From Acetofilamentum sp. (GTDB lineage: Bacteria > Bacteroidota > Bacteroidia > Bacteroidales > DTU049): a DNA stretch of 16,379 bases. Under the pieces are notes generated by a model, which ran no database searches, was not told the origin of the DNA, and worked only from the letters and a program-made list of their open reading frames with translations. Location: the NCBI GenBank assembly GCA_020720525.1, contig DYON01000027.1:1-16379 (forward strand). Reading direction: 5' to 3'. A program made the position numbers and the translations under genes. Below, one piece after another: positions 16,369 to 16,379 of the stretch. Numbering within the stretch: the first letter of the stretch is position 1; each line of letters starts with the position of its first letter.

Positions 16369-16379
16369 CGATGTAATTA

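Overview
The window comes from a member of the Bacteroidota. Every large gene except the acyltransferase begins with a secretion signal. Two genes end in type IX secretion system (T9SS) sorting domains, one of type B (CHU_C) and one of type A. A PorP/SprF-family gene sits beside the type B gene, and promoters where visible fit the Bacteroidota TAnnTTTG -7 pattern. I cannot name the genus. No rRNA, tRNA, CRISPR array or transposase gene is visible.

Layout. (1) Positions 1-6249, minus strand: a giant secreted protein, open for 2083 codons and running off the left edge, with 24 visible PKD-type units. Its middle is a higher-order repeat in which three PKD units (741 bp) are the repeating block. 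Two adjacent blocks, 2618-3358 and 3359-4099, are base-for-base identical. (2) Positions 6259-6901: an AT-rich divergent intergenic region with a likely promoter on each side and what looks like a decayed small membrane-protein gene (6434-6735). (3) Positions 6902-11340, plus strand: a four-gene unit closed by a clear hairpin terminator. It holds a type B sorted protein with a SprB-like repeat, its PorP/SprF-type partner interrupted by one in-frame TAG, a tail-fibre-like secreted protein, and a 112-residue secreted protein. (4) Positions 11487-14285, plus strand: a 932-residue BNR/Asp-box protein with a type A sorting domain and its own promoter. (5) Positions 14286-14782: no gene, but several short repeats and a perfect hairpin between convergent genes. 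(6) Positions 14783-16115, minus strand: a LpxL/HtrB-like acyltransferase followed after one base by a small secreted NTF2-like protein. (7) Positions 16116-16379: intergenic sequence ending in a strong hairpin.

How it fits together (inference). The window is mainly a cell-surface locus. Type B substrates are usually encoded next to a SprF-like protein that helps export or anchor them. Here that partner carries a premature stop, so display of the 6902-8854 product may be lost. The PKD giant and the BNR protein are probably surface or secreted adhesin-like products. The acyltransferase pair is unrelated envelope housekeeping. The most unusual features are the three-unit PKD expansion with a readable recombination junction, the PorP/SprF nonsense codon and the decayed intergenic gene.
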